A stretch of 64,000 nucleotides of DNA from Nocardioides sp. CFH 31398 (GCF_022436705.1 NZ_JAKUHT010000003.1:248001-312000); one strand, 5' to 3'. Positions 1-8,258 are shown, counted from the stretch's first letter. Translations and numbers: made by a program. The notes: generated from the sequence alone by a model not told the origin.

Positions 1-762
1 GGCACCGGCATGGCCGAGGCCGCCGCGGTGGCCGGCGCCGACCTGGTGATCGTCTGCGGCGGCGACGGCACGGTCCGCGAGGTGTGCGCCGAGCTCGCGG
101 GCACCGGCATCCCGGTCGGGATCGTCCCCGCCGGCACCGGCAACCTGCTCGCCCGCAACCTCGGGATCCCGCTCGTGCTGCGCTCGGCGCTGGACGTGGC
201 GCTCTCCGGCCAGGACCGCGCCATCGACCTCGGCACCGTCTCCGGGGACGGCATGGAGGACACCCACTTCATGGTCATGGCCGGCATGGGCTTCGACGCC
301 GCGATCATGGAGGGCGTCAACGACGACTTCAAGCGCCGCGTCGGCTGGCTCGCGTACGTCGTGTCGGGCTTCAAGTCGATCATGTACCCCGCCGTCCGCG
401 TCGAGGTCAGCGTCGACGGCGGCGAGTGGACCAAGCACCGCGCCCGCACGATCGTCGTCGGCAACGTCGGCTACCTGCAGGCGGGCATGCCGCTGCTGCC
501 GGACGCCGCGATCGACGACGGCGTCCTGGACCTCGTCCTGCTGCACCCCCGCCGGCTGTTCTCCTGGATCCCGCTGGCGTGGCGCGTCATCGCCCGCCGT
601 CCGCACACCGACGAGCTCGTCAACCGCATGGTCGGGCGGACCATCTCCATCCGCACCTCCACCGAGGCCCCCCGCCAGCTCGACGGCGACACCATCGGCC
701 CCGGCCACGAGCTGCACCTGCGCTGCGAGCCCGGCCGCGTCCTGGTCCGGGTCCCCCGCTGA
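1..762 (+). CDS. Diacylglycerol kinase-family lipid kinase, 5' end missing
   Basis: The reading frame is open from base 1, so the true start lies upstream; the first ATG visible is at 10. The visible 250 residues carry the nucleotide-binding signature GGDGTVREVC near residue 20 and PAGTGNLLARNLG near residue 45, both diagnostic of the DAGK/sphingosine kinase fold. The C-terminal part (QLDGDTIGPG near residue 225) matches the second lobe of YegS-like kinases. These enzymes phosphorylate diacylglycerol or related lipids with ATP at the inner face of the membrane. The gene ends normally with TGA. Only the N-terminal segment is lost, by window truncation and not by mutation. Substrate is not readable from the sequence. 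Confidence 0.92.
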   Translation, partial: GTGMAEAAAVAGADLVIVCGGDGTVREVCAELAGTGIPVGIVPAGTGNLLARNLGIPLVLRSALDVALSGQDRAIDLGTVSGDGMEDTHFMVMAGMGFDAAIMEGVNDDFKRRVGWLAYVVSGFKSIMYPAVRVEVSVDGGEWTKHRARTIVVGNVGYLQAGMPLLPDAAIDDGVLDLVLLHPRRLFSWIPLAWRVIARRPHTDELVNRMVGRTISIRTSTEAPRQLDGDTIGPGHELHLRCEPGRVLVRVPR

Positions 763-951
763 GGGGTCGGCGTGGGCGCGCGTGGGCGCGTCGGGCGCGC
801 GAGTGAGCGGGGTCGAATCCCCACGAGAGCACGGTGACTTGTCACTCCACACGGCGAATTCGTCGTGTGAGGTGTCGATCAAGAACGTGCTCGTGATGAT
901 CCGACACCACGTCCCACGACCGCCGAACCACGGCGGCGGCGACCAGCGCGC
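763..951. other. Convergent intergenic region with short repeats
   Basis: This stretch separates the kinase gene (rightward) from the DUF4446 gene (leftward), so it lies 3' of both. It begins with a 10-bp unit CGTGGGCGCG repeated twice (771-790) and a decayed third copy. It then becomes less GC-rich and contains the dyad described at 848-869. No coding region with convincing codon bias is visible. Confidence 0.5.
848..869. terminator. 22-bp near-perfect palindrome, possible bidirectional terminator
   Basis: The arms CACACG and CGTGTG enclose the self-complementary core CGAATTCG, with one G/T pair breaking perfect symmetry. It lies between the 3' ends of two convergent genes, which favours a transcription stop working both ways. 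A protein-binding site is the alternative. There is no following T-run. Confidence 0.4.
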
Positions 952-1380
952 TCAGGCGTCGGGCCGCGCGTGACCGACGGCCTCCTCCTCCTCGGGCGAG
1001 AGGGGCTGCTCGCAACGCCAGGAGGCGATGTTCTTGGCGTAGGTGCGGGACTCGGCGCGGCCGTGGATGCTCGTGAGGACGACGCCGTGGCCGTTGTCGT
1101 CGAGCAGGGCGACCGACCAGGACAGGTGGCCGCCCATATCGCCGAAGGCGTCGTAGCGGACGACGGCGAGGTGGCGCAGGGCGTCCTTCGACTCGCTGCG
1201 CAGGGCGGCGACCTCCTGCCGCAGCCCCCGGACGTCGGCGGGCAGGGGCTCGACGCCGGGCTCGGCGTCGGTGCGCTCGGCCTCGAGCCGGCGGACGGTG
1301 CCGGTCAGCGACGCGACGGCGGCGATCAGGCCCGCGAGGACGACGGCGACCACGACCGAGACGACGAGGGAGACCTCCAC
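952..1380 (-). CDS. DUF4446 family membrane-anchored protein
   Basis: The 142-residue protein has one N-terminal membrane helix (residues about 3-25), a short coiled-coil-like segment (about 28-68), then a conserved C-terminal domain with YDAFGDMGGHLSWSVALLDDNGHGVVLTSIH, the hallmark of DUF4446. The last ten or so residues are acidic and variable. The GTG start at 1380 is favoured because TAGGGT (1387-1392) lies exactly six bases upstream, as expected for a leaderless message. The function of the family is unknown. The topology suggests a cytoplasmic domain tethered to the membrane. It is transcribed alone, convergent with the lipid kinase and divergent from arcA. Confidence 0.85.
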   Translation of the reverse strand: MEVSLVVSVVVAVVLAGLIAAVASLTGTVRRLEAERTDAEPGVEPLPADVRGLRQEVAALRSESKDALRHLAVVRYDAFGDMGGHLSWSVALLDDNGHGVVLTSIHGRAESRTYAKNIASWRCEQPLSPEEEEAVGHARPDA

Positions 1381-1448
1381 GCCGCGACCCTAGGGCCCCG
1401 CGGCCCCGCCGACGGCTCACCACGCCCGGGCCCCGGCGCCCGGACCCC

Positions 1449-1454
1449 TAGGCT
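1449..1454 (+). promoter_or_regulatory. Putative -10 of leaderless arcA message
   Basis: TAGGCT sits six bases before the ATG at 1461, placing the expected transcription start on the A of the start codon. No purine-rich ribosome-binding site lies in this gap, which supports a leaderless message. Confidence 0.5.
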
Positions 1455-1460
1455 GGCCCG

Positions 1461-2711
1461 ATGAGCGAGCAGGACCAGGTGGCCCGGAGGGGCGCCGACA
1501 GCGAGGTCGGTCGACTGCGCACGGTGATGCTGCACCGTCCGGGGCCGGAGCTGAAGCGGCTGACCCCCCGCAACAACGACAAGCTGCTCTTCGACGGGCT
1601 GCCGTGGGTCTCGCGCGCCCAGGACGAGCACGACGCCTTCGCCCAGGCCCTGCGCGACCGCGACGTCGAGGTGCTCTACCTGACCGAGCTGCTGACCGAG
1701 ACCCTCGAGTCGCGCGACGCCCGCAACCACGCGATCACCACCGCGCTGGCGGGCCTGCACCTCGGCGACACGCTGCGGTCCTACCTCGCCGAGGCGCTGC
1801 GCGACGAGTCGCCGTCCGAGCTGATGACGTCCCTGACCGCGGGCATCCGCAACGACGAGGTCCGAGGCGGCCACGGGCTGGTGACCAGCCTGCTCGCGCC
1901 CGACGACTTCCTCATCGACCCGTTGCCGAACCTGCTGTTCACGCGCGACTCCAGCGTGTGGGTGCGCGACCGCGTCGCCATCACGAGCCTGGCCATGCCC
2001 GCCCGCCGGCGCGAGACCCAGCTGACGGAGCTCATCTACACCGCCCACCCGCGCTTCGCCGGCACCCGCACCGTCCACGGCTGGCACCACGAGCACGTGG
2101 AGGGCGGCGACGTCCTGCTGCTCTCGCCCGGCGTCGTCGCCGTCGGCGTGGGTGAGCGGACGACGCCCGCGGGCGTCGAGCGCCTCGCCCGCCAGGTGTT
2201 CCACGCGGACCTGGCGCACACCGTCCTGGCGGTGCCGATCGCGCAGGAGCGGGCGACGATGCACCTCGACACCATCTGCACGATGGTCGACGTCGACAAG
2301 ATGGTGGTCTACGCCAACGTCGCCGACAGCCTGGTCGCGCACACCGTCACCGCCGAGGGCGCGGGCGGCGCGACGGAGGCCGGGGCGGCCGACGTCCGCC
2401 TGCGCGTCGAGCAGCCCGAGCCGTTCCTCGTCGCCGCCGCGAAGGCCATGGGCATCGACACCCTCGAGCAGATCGATACCGGCCTCGACCCCGTCACCGC
2501 CGAGCGCGAGCAGTGGGACGACGGCAACAACACGCTGGCGGTCGCGCCGCGGGTCGCCATGGCCTACGAGCGCAACGACGAGACCAACGCCCGCCTAGAG
2601 GACGCCGGGATCGAGGTCGTCCGCATCGCCGGGTCCGAGCTGGGCTCCGGCCGCGGTGGCCCGCGCTGCATGAGCTGCCCGATCGAGCGCGAGCCCCTGC
2701 CGACGTCCTGA
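1461..2711 (+). CDS. arcA: Arginine deiminase
   Basis: This 416-residue protein, full length for the family, converts arginine to citrulline and ammonia. It shows the guanidino-modifying enzyme motifs in order: [11 protein letters not shown] (about 155-165), [14 protein letters not shown] (about 208-222), [12 protein letters not shown] (about 267-278) and the catalytic cysteine C406 in [10 protein letters not shown] near the C-terminus. In many bacteria arcA is next to ornithine carbamoyltransferase, carbamate kinase and the ArcD antiporter for ATP production. None of these is nearby, so here the enzyme may serve acid tolerance or arginine supply instead. That role is inference. The assignment itself is secure. 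Confidence 0.96.
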   Translation: MSEQDQVARRGADSEVGRLRTVMLHRPGPELKRLTPRNNDKLLFDGLPWVSRAQDEHDAFAQALRDRDVEVLYLTELLTETLESRDARNHAITTALAGLHLGDTLRSYLAEALRDESPSELMTSLTAGIRNDEVRGGHGLVTSLLAPDDFLIDPLPNLLFTRDSSVWVRDRVAITSLAMPARRRETQLTELIYTAHPRFAGTRTVHGWHHEHVEGGDVLLLSPGVVAVGVGERTTPAGVERLARQVFHADLAHTVLAVPIAQERATMHLDTICTMVDVDKMVVYANVADSLVAHTVTAEGAGGATEAGAADVRLRVEQPEPFLVAAAKAMGIDTLEQIDTGLDPVTAEREQWDDGNNTLAVAPRVAMAYERNDETNARLEDAGIEVVRIAGSELGSGRGGPRCMSCPIEREPLPTS

Positions 2712-2772
2712 CCCACGACCCGCCGGGCGTCACGCTGCTCACAGAATCGAGTGGACAGGCGTTCGGGCTGGG

Positions 2773-2778
2773 TACGAT
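2773..2778 (+). promoter_or_regulatory. Putative -10 of the cAMP gene pair
   Basis: TACGAT lies six bases before the ATG at 2785, again predicting a leaderless message. TGGACA at 2752-2757 resembles a -35 box, but the 15-base spacing is short. Confidence 0.5.
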
Positions 2779-2784
2779 CAGCCC

Positions 2785-3156
2785 ATGACCGGCTCGATCT
2801 TCGACAAGCTCTCCTCGGGTGACGCCAAGACCGTCAAGGGCGCGGGCACGCGCGTGACCGTCCCCGAGGGCTGGTCGCCGATCAACCAGGGCACCGGCTC
2901 CGACAAGGCGTACATCCTCCTCGAGGGTGAGGCGTCGGTCCGCAAGGGCGGCGAGGAGATCGCCCGCGTCGGGCCCGGGGCGGTCCTCGGCGAGATGTCC
3001 ATCGTGAACCACACGCTGCGCACCGCCTCGGTCGTCAGCCTCACCGACCTCGTGCTGCTGCACTACACGCGCGAGAAGTTCGAGAAGCTGCTGAACGACG
3101 TCCCCGGCTTCCGCGCCGCCCTCGACGACCTGGCCCGCGAGCGCATCGGCGGCTGA
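2785..3156 (+). CDS. Stand-alone cyclic nucleotide-binding domain protein
   Basis: At 123 residues the protein is little more than one cNMP-binding beta-barrel (about 20-115). The phosphate-binding cassette reads GAVLGEMSIVNHTLRTASV. The conserved glycine-glutamate pair and the arginine that contacts the cyclic phosphate are both present, so nucleotide binding is plausible. There is no helix-turn-helix, kinase or transferase domain, so it is not a Crp-type regulator. The gene is followed after two bases by an adenylate cyclase gene, so the two are almost certainly co-transcribed. I infer that this protein is a soluble cAMP sensor or buffer acting with, or on, that cyclase. Confidence 0.88.
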   Translation: MTGSIFDKLSSGDAKTVKGAGTRVTVPEGWSPINQGTGSDKAYILLEGEASVRKGGEEIARVGPGAVLGEMSIVNHTLRTASVVSLTDLVLLHYTREKFEKLLNDVPGFRAALDDLARERIGG

Positions 3157-3158
3157 GC

Positions 3159-4220
3159 GTGTCGGCCCCTGGGCCCACCGGGTCCGCCGGCGGCGTCGGC
3201 CCGCAGGACGTCGAGGCGCTGCTGCTCGGCGGCCCGCCGAGCCTGACCCGCGAGCAGGTCGCGGAGCAGGCCGGCGTCCCCCTGGAGCTCGCGACGGAGC
3301 TCTGGCGCCGACTCGGCTTCGCGCAGGTGGACGACGACGCCGTCGCCTTCACCGACCGTGACGTCGAGGCGCTGCGCCTGGCCCGCGAGCTGGTGGAGCT
3401 CGGCGTGCTCGGGGAGGACTCCCAGACCGCGCTGGTCCGGACCTGGGGGCGCAGCTTCGCCCGGCTCGCGGAGTGGCAGACGGCGCTCCTCGCCCACGTC
3501 GCGTCGACCGACGGGGCGGACGGCGACGACCCTGCCGCCCGCCTGGCCCGACTGACCGACGAGGTCCTCCCCCGCGTCGAGACGCTCCAGAACTACATCT
3601 GGCGCCGCCACCTCGCCAGCGCCTCCAGCGAGCTGCGCGAGGTGGCCACCGACACCGGTGACGACACCGCTCCGCTGTCCGTCGTCTTCGTCGACATCGT
3701 CGGCTACACCGCGACCAGCAAGCGCCTGGACTCCGCCGGGCTCGTCCGGTGGGTCGAGGCGTTCGAGGACGAGGTGGCCACCGCCGTCGCCGACCACGCG
3801 GACGCCGGCGCCCGGGTCATCAAGGGCATCGGCGACGAGGTGCTGCTCGTGGCCGACGACCCCGCCGCCGCGGGCGCGATCGCGCTGGGTCTCGTGGAGC
3901 GGGGCGAGGACGCCGACGACGACTTCCCCCGCGTCCGCGCCGGCCTGGCCCACGGACCCGTCGTCCAGCGCCTCGGCGACGTGTTCGGCCAGACGGTGAA
4001 CCTGGCGGCGCGCGTCACCTCGGCCGCGCGCCCGGGCACCGTCCTGGTCGACCAGGGCGCGCACGACGTCCTCTGCGGCGACCACGGCGACTCCCCCGCC
4101 GCCCGCGAGGGCCGCTTCGCGCTGCGTCGGGTACGCCGCGCCTCCGTGAAGGACTACTCCGGCCTGCGGGTCTGGGCCCTGCGGCACGGCAGGGGCGACG
4201 CGGCCGACGGATCGCGCTGA
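3159..4220 (+). CDS. Class III adenylate cyclase with N-terminal regulatory domain
   Basis: The 353-residue protein begins with a helical domain (about 15-165) resembling the autoinhibitory pH-sensing domain of mycobacterial Rv1264, followed by a class III cyclase domain (about 172-345). Catalytic residues are in place: metal ligands D179 (FVDIVGYT) and D226 (KGIGDE), adenine-selecting K222 and D274, and transition-state N281 and R285 (NLAARV). The enzyme should therefore make cAMP from ATP. No membrane helix is present, so it is cytoplasmic. The GTG start follows the preceding stop by two bases. Pairing with a free cNMP-binding protein makes a compact signalling unit. Confidence 0.93.
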   Translation: MSAPGPTGSAGGVGPQDVEALLLGGPPSLTREQVAEQAGVPLELATELWRRLGFAQVDDDAVAFTDRDVEALRLARELVELGVLGEDSQTALVRTWGRSFARLAEWQTALLAHVASTDGADGDDPAARLARLTDEVLPRVETLQNYIWRRHLASASSELREVATDTGDDTAPLSVVFVDIVGYTATSKRLDSAGLVRWVEAFEDEVATAVADHADAGARVIKGIGDEVLLVADDPAAAGAIALGLVERGEDADDDFPRVRAGLAHGPVVQRLGDVFGQTVNLAARVTSAARPGTVLVDQGAHDVLCGDHGDSPAAREGRFALRRVRRASVKDYSGLRVWALRHGRGDAADGSR

Positions 4221-4246
4221 TCCCGGCGATCCCGGGCGGTCCCGGC

Positions 4247-4252
4247 GATACT
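4247..4252 (+). promoter_or_regulatory. Putative -10 of the TerD gene
   Basis: GATACT lies six bases before the GTG at 4259, consistent with a leaderless message and with that start over the in-frame GTG at 4253. Confidence 0.45.
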
Positions 4253-4258
4253 GTGCGC

Positions 4259-4840
4259 GTGGGAGACACCTCGAGCACGACCCTGACCCGCGGCCACAAC
4301 CTGGTGCTGTCCGACCTCGTCGGCGTGGACGACGGCGTGCGGGTCGCGGTGGGCTGGGAGCCCGTCACCGCGGGGAGCGGTCTCGACGTCCAGGCGGCCG
4401 CGCTGCTGGTGGGCGCCGAGGGCACGGTGCTCTCCGACGCGCACCTCGTCTTCTACAACCAGCGCACGAGCCCCGACGGCACGGTGGTGCTCGTCGACGA
4501 GCCGATCGACGAGGCTCCGGGCGCCGACCGTCAGGTGCTGACCCTCGACCTGGCCCACCTCGAGGACGGCGTGGAGCGGGTCCTGGTCGTGGTCTCGGTC
4601 TACGAGGCCGAGGAGCGCGAGCAGACGCTCGCCGACGCGACCGGCGTGTTCGCCCGGGTGCTCTCGGCCGAGGGCACGGAGGTGGTGCGCTACGACCTGG
4701 ACGTGGAGACGTCGATCCAGACCGCGGTGTCGCTCCTCGAGGTCTACCGTGCCGGCGACGACTGGAAGGTCATGGCCGTGGGCCAGAGCTGGGCCTCGGG
4801 GCTGCGGGGCGTGGCCACCGACTTCGGCGTCCACGTCTAG
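4259..4840 (+). CDS. TerD family protein
   Basis: The 193-residue protein is a single TerD/CABP domain. Visible family features are the opening LTRGHNLVLSD, the VRVAVGW strand, DAHLVFYNQ near residue 60, VVVSVYEAEE near residue 115 and the closing DWKVMAVGQSW. TerD domains bind calcium and belong to stress-response systems that include tellurite and phage resistance. None of the usual partners (TerB, TerC, TerZ, TerY) is next to it, so a general stress role is as likely as tellurite resistance. GTG at 4253 would add two residues. A clear hairpin follows the gene. Confidence 0.9.
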   Translation: MGDTSSTTLTRGHNLVLSDLVGVDDGVRVAVGWEPVTAGSGLDVQAAALLVGAEGTVLSDAHLVFYNQRTSPDGTVVLVDEPIDEAPGADRQVLTLDLAHLEDGVERVLVVVSVYEAEEREQTLADATGVFARVLSAEGTEVVRYDLDVETSIQTAVSLLEVYRAGDDWKVMAVGQSWASGLRGVATDFGVHV

Positions 4841-4862
4841 ACGGACGTCAGGGACGTGGATG

Positions 4863-4900
4863 CCCGGCCGCTGCTGACGGGGGAGGCAACAGCGGCCGGG
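4863..4900 (+). terminator. Rho-independent-like terminator after the TerD gene
   Basis: An 11-bp perfect stem (CCCGGCCGCTG pairing with CAGCGGCCGGG) with a 16-base loop is followed by CTTGTTG, a T-rich tail unusual in this GC-rich sequence. It lies 23 bases beyond the TerD stop. Confidence 0.75.
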
Positions 4901-4962
4901 CTTGTTGAAAGTTAGTCGATAAGAGGCCCGGAGACCACACCGGGTGCCCGGAAAACGCAGGA

Positions 4963-5441
4963 TCACGGTGTGGGGTCGATCACCCGGTCGGGGCCGTGCC
5001 CTCGGGCAGCGCGACCGGTCCGGGGCGGGTGGTGGCAGACCGCCTCGAGGTTGATGCCCAGCGGGTCGCGGACGAAGCCGCCGTAGTAGTCGGCGTGGTA
5101 CTCCGGGTGGACGGCGGGCGGCAGGATCTCGTCGGCCCCGGCGGCGAGCGCCGCGGCGTGGAACACCTCGGCCTCCTCGCGCGTGTCCGCCGTCAGTGCG
5201 AGGTGGACGTCGTCCCCGACCCGGCCGCCGGCCACGAACCACAGCCAGGGCTTGACCCCCGCCGTGCCGAAGCCGTGCATGGCCGGGGCGTCCCCGGCGG
5301 GGACCTCGAGGATCGTCACGATGCCGATCGAGGCAAGGACGGGCGTGTAGAAGGCGACGGCCGCCCCGAGGTGGGCACGGTCAGGTTGAGGTGGTCGATC
5401 CGGGAGCCGGAGCGGTCGAGGGACGTCCCTGTGGTGGTCAT
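4963..5441 (-). pseudogene. VOC/glyoxalase family gene broken by a frameshift
   Basis: The N-terminal piece begins at the ATG at 5441 (preceded by GACCCT six bases upstream) and contains SRIDHLNLTVP, the classic opening of a VOC domain. The rest (HLGAAVAFYTPVLASIGI through NLEAVCHHPP) continues in another frame to the stop at 4963. The frames would join if one base were added near 5370-5380. The remainder is well preserved: DHLNL, GVKPWLWF, EYHADYYGGFVRDPLGINLEAV. Either the gene is freshly inactivated or the assembly dropped a base in this C/G-rich run. Intact homologues are small dioxygenase- or glyoxalase-like proteins. It is divergent from a WYL regulator, a common pairing. Confidence 0.8.
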
Positions 5442-5490
5442 GGACCCAGGGTCCGGGAGGAAGAGGTCGCCCGGTGACCGCTTCTCGGCG

Positions 5491-5496
5491 CACGAT
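5491..5496 (+). promoter_or_regulatory. Putative -10 of the WYL regulator gene
   Basis: CACGAT lies six bases before the GTG at 5503. The divergent VOC promoter (GACCCT, 5448-5453 on the other strand) shares the same 61-bp gap, so one operator could control both. Confidence 0.45.
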
Positions 5497-5502
5497 GGCG
5501 GC

Positions 5503-6501
5503 GTGGCCGTCACCTCCACCCGCCTGCTCACGCTGCTGTCCCTGTTGTCAGCGCGCACCCGCTGGCCCGGCGCGGAGCTCGCGGCGCGGCTCGAGGTCGG
5601 CCCGCGCACGCTGCGCCGGGACGTCCAGGCGCTCCGCGACCTGGGGTACGAGGTGGTCGCCCTCAAGGGGCCGGACGGTGGCTACCGCCTGGGCGCCGGG
5701 GGCTCGCTGCCGCCCCTCCTGCTCGACGAGGACCAGGCGGTGGCGGTCGCCCTCGCGCTGCGGACCTCACCGACCGCGCTGTCGGGGACGGAGGACGTCG
5801 CCGCGCGGGCGCTGACCGGGCTCCTGCGCGTGATGCCGGCCCACCTGCGCGCGGCCGTCGAGGACCTGGACATCACCCCCGTCGCCAACCCGTGGGCCTT
5901 CCTCGCCCCGCCCGGCGACAGCGTCGTCCTCCGCCGCGTCGGCGCCGCCGTCCGCCGTCGTCGGGCGCTGCGGGTCGAGGTCCTCGCGGCGGACGGGCGG
6001 CGTCCGGCGCCCACCGACGACGACTTCGTCGCGCCGAGGGAGGTGTGGCCCCACCACCTCGTGACCTGGGCGGGCCGCTGGTACCTCGTCGCCCACGACC
6101 CCGCCGACCGCACGTGGCCCGTGCTGCGGCTCGATCGCCTGCACGTGCTGGCCGGCGAGGGACCCGTCTTCGAGCGCTTGGGCCTGCCGGGCCGCGACGC
6201 GGCCGCCCACGTGTCGGGGGCGGTGTCCCGGGGTGACGAGCCGGTGGGGTGGCCGTGCGTGGGCGAGGTCCTCCTCGACCTGCCGGCCCGCACCGTCGCG
6301 CCGTGGCTGCCCGGCGGCGCCTCGGTCGAGCCGGCCGGGCGGCGCCGCAGCCGGGTGCGGCTGGGGGCGTGGTCGTGGGCCGGGGTCGCCGGGCTCCTGG
6401 CGACCTTCGACGCCGACCTCGAGGTGGTCGGTCCCCCGGAGCTCGGCGAGGCCGTCGTCCGGCTCGGCCGGCGCGCCGAGCGGGCCGTCAGCGGATCGTG
6501 A
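5503..6501 (+). CDS. WYL domain transcriptional regulator (YafY-like)
   Basis: The 332-residue protein starts with a DeoR/HTH_11-type winged helix (TRLLTLLSLLSARTRWPGAELA ... RTLRRDVQALRDLGY, residues about 4-55), followed by a WYL sensor domain (about 130-215) with WPHHLVTWAGRWYLVAHD, and a C-terminal WCX extension. WYL proteins bind nucleic-acid or nucleotide ligands and repress or activate neighbouring genes. Orientation suggests the divergent VOC gene as target. The GTG at 5503 was chosen because the fold begins there and CACGAT stands six bases upstream. The open frame runs much further 5', but that part has no homology-like features. Its 3' end overlaps the convergent DUF5926 gene by 14 bp. 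Confidence 0.92.
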   Translation: MAVTSTRLLTLLSLLSARTRWPGAELAARLEVGPRTLRRDVQALRDLGYEVVALKGPDGGYRLGAGGSLPPLLLDEDQAVAVALALRTSPTALSGTEDVAARALTGLLRVMPAHLRAAVEDLDITPVANPWAFLAPPGDSVVLRRVGAAVRRRRALRVEVLAADGRRPAPTDDDFVAPREVWPHHLVTWAGRWYLVAHDPADRTWPVLRLDRLHVLAGEGPVFERLGLPGRDAAAHVSGAVSRGDEPVGWPCVGEVLLDLPARTVAPWLPGGASVEPAGRRRSRVRLGAWSWAGVAGLLATFDADLEVVGPPELGEAVVRLGRRAERAVSGS

Positions 6502-7456
6502 CCTGTCGGTTCGCGAGGCCGTTGCGGGCGGCACGCTCCGCGCTCGAGAGCGACCCGGTGGCCGCCAGCGCGTCGGTCAGCGCGGCGTCGAACCGCTCGG
6601 CCGGGCCCTGGACGGCGTCGGCGCCGGTGCCGACCTCGAGGTCCCACACCGGACAGAGGACGCCGTGGCTGCGGAACATGCCGACCAGCCGCGAGTCGTC
6701 GGTGAGGCGGCTCGCGTCGGCGGCGTGCAGGCGGGCCAGGGCGTCGAGCAGCCGGTCCTCGGGCTCGGGGCGCACCCAGCGCAGGTGCTCCTTGGTCGAG
6801 ACGTCGCACCAGTACGCCGCTCCGAGCCCGTCGAGGCGCACCGTCGGGACGGCGGCCGAGTCGGCCTGGCTCAGGGCCTCGCCCATCGCCGCGCGGGTCT
6901 CCTCGTCGAGGTCGTCGGCCCAGAAGCCGAACCCGTCGTGGACGGTGACGTCGAGCGGCTCGTCGACCACGAGGTCCTGCAGGCGGGGCCCGGCGCCGGG
7001 GCCGGTGGTGACCACGACGGCCTCGCCCGCCGGGGCGGCGAGCGCCCGCTCGAGGACGGCGGCGAGGTCGCGCGACGGGTCACCGTACGCGTGCTGGACC
7101 TGCAGGCCGAGCCAGACGGTGCCGTCCTCGCGGACGAGCGCGGGCGTGGCTCCAGGCAGCAGGGTGCACAGGCGGACGGCGCGGCCCTCGGGGTTCTCGA
7201 CGTCGTCCCTCAGCGTCAGCGGGGCGGTCGCGGCGGGGACGAGCTCCTTCAGCGCGACGAGGTCGCACTCCATCGTCAGGCCGGCGAAGGGGCGGGCGAC
7301 GTACGCTGTCGCGCCGCCGTCGGCGCCGCCGTGGCAGTTCTTGTAGCGCTTGCCGGAGCCGCAGGGGCAGGGCTGGCGGGGTCCGACCTGGCCCTCGCCG
7401 CTCGCGGCGGCAGCGCTGCCGGGGGTCTCGGGACGGGTGCGGGACTTCTTCGCCAT
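6488..7456 (-). CDS. DUF5926 family protein with SEC-C zinc motif
   Basis: The 322-residue protein opens with a lysine-rich tail, then a SEC-C motif (PCPCGSGKRYKNCHGG, about residues 30-45) in which C-x-C and C-H ligands bind zinc. The rest is the DUF5926 domain typical of actinobacteria (about 55-320), rich in acidic residues and without membrane segments. SEC-C modules bind SecB, ribosomes or other partners, but the role of DUF5926 is not established. The ATG at 7456 starts MAKKSRTR; an in-frame ATG three codons earlier (7465) is also possible. The stop codon of the upstream phosphodiesterase gene lies next to these starts, so the two form an operon. Confidence 0.87.
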   Translation of the reverse strand: MAKKSRTRPETPGSAAAASGEGQVGPRQPCPCGSGKRYKNCHGGADGGATAYVARPFAGLTMECDLVALKELVPAATAPLTLRDDVENPEGRAVRLCTLLPGATPALVREDGTVWLGLQVQHAYGDPSRDLAAVLERALAAPAGEAVVVTTGPGAGPRLQDLVVDEPLDVTVHDGFGFWADDLDEETRAAMGEALSQADSAAVPTVRLDGLGAAYWCDVSTKEHLRWVRPEPEDRLLDALARLHAADASRLTDDSRLVGMFRSHGVLCPVWDLEVGTGADAVQGPAERFDAALTDALAATGSLSSAERAARNGLANRQVTIR

Positions 7457-7466
7457 GGGCGCCAAG

Positions 7467-8258
7467 TTAGCCGTCGACCAGGGACCTCACGAACGCCGGC
7501 CGGTCTGTGATGTAGGCCGTGACCCCGAGGGAGCGGCACAGCTCGACGTCCGCCGCCGTGTTGACCGTCCACACGTGGATCTCGCGGCCGGCCTCGACGA
7601 GGCGGCGGCCGAGGCCCGGGTGGTCGCGGAGGTGCTCGACGCCGGGGCCGATGATCCAGTCGTCGCCGACGACCTGCCGCAGGAGCGGCCAGTAGTGGGC
7701 GTGGTCGATCAGCATCACCACCGGCACCCGCGGCGCGAGGCGGCGGACGCGCTGCATCGCGACGTACGAGAAGCTCATGACGCGCGCCGGGGAGCCCTCG
7801 CGGTCCCAGCCGAAGTCCCGCAGCAGCTCGACCACGCGGCGCTCGACCAGCCCGGCGTACCGCGTGGGGTGCTTGGTCTCGATGGCGAGCTCCACGCGAC
7901 GCCCGGACGGCGCGCGGTGGTCGGCGACGCACTCCATGAGCCGGCGCAGGGTGAGGACCCTGTCGTTGTGCTCGTCGCGCTCCGGCGCCTCGTCGTCGAG
8001 GTCGGCCCATGGCCGGTTCAGGGCCGTCACGTCGACGTCGTCCAGCTGCTCGAGGGTCATCGTGGAGATCAGCTGCGGCCCGGAGGTGTCCCGGCCCGCC
8101 GAGCGGTCGTGGACGCAGACGAGGTGCCCGTCGGCGGTGAGCCGCACGTCGCACTCCAGGGCGTCGGCGCCGTCGTCCAGCGCCTTGAGGTACCCGCCGA
8201 GGGTGTGCTCCGCGACCGAGTCCCCGGTCCCCCGGTGGGAGACGACCTGCGGTCTCAT
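7467..8258 (-). CDS. Glycerophosphodiester phosphodiesterase
   Basis: The 263-residue protein has the GDPD TIM-barrel signature: SHRGTGDS with the catalytic HR near residue 7, LECDVRLTADGHLVCVHD (about 35-52) with metal-binding E and D and catalytic H, ELAIETKHP (about 118) and IHVWTVNTAADV near the end. These enzymes split glycerophosphodiesters to glycerol-3-phosphate and an alcohol. No signal peptide is seen, so it acts in the cytoplasm. The ATG at 8258 is the first codon consistent with the family N-terminus. It is divergent from the DUF4385 gene with only an 18-bp gap, and CAGGAT lies eight bases upstream of its start. Confidence 0.93.
   Translation of the reverse strand: MRPQVVSHRGTGDSVAEHTLGGYLKALDDGADALECDVRLTADGHLVCVHDRSAGRDTSGPQLISTMTLEQLDDVDVTALNRPWADLDDEAPERDEHNDRVLTLRRLMECVADHRAPSGRRVELAIETKHPTRYAGLVERRVVELLRDFGWDREGSPARVMSFSYVAMQRVRRLAPRVPVVMLIDHAHYWPLLRQVVGDDWIIGPGVEHLRDHPGLGRRLVEAGREIHVWTVNTAADVELCRSLGVTAYITDRPAFVRSLVDG

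Noticed and set aside
809..822. GGGGTCGAATCCCC resembles a tRNA T-arm
   Set aside because: The loop is one base short and no acceptor, D- or anticodon arms can be folded around it on either strand.
782..973. Small open frame after the lipid kinase gene
   Set aside because: No start signal and its codon usage does not match neighbouring genes.
4253..4255. Earlier GTG start for TerD
   Set aside because: It would lie one base after the -10 hexamer; 4259 fits the six-base spacing. It is kept only as an alternative.
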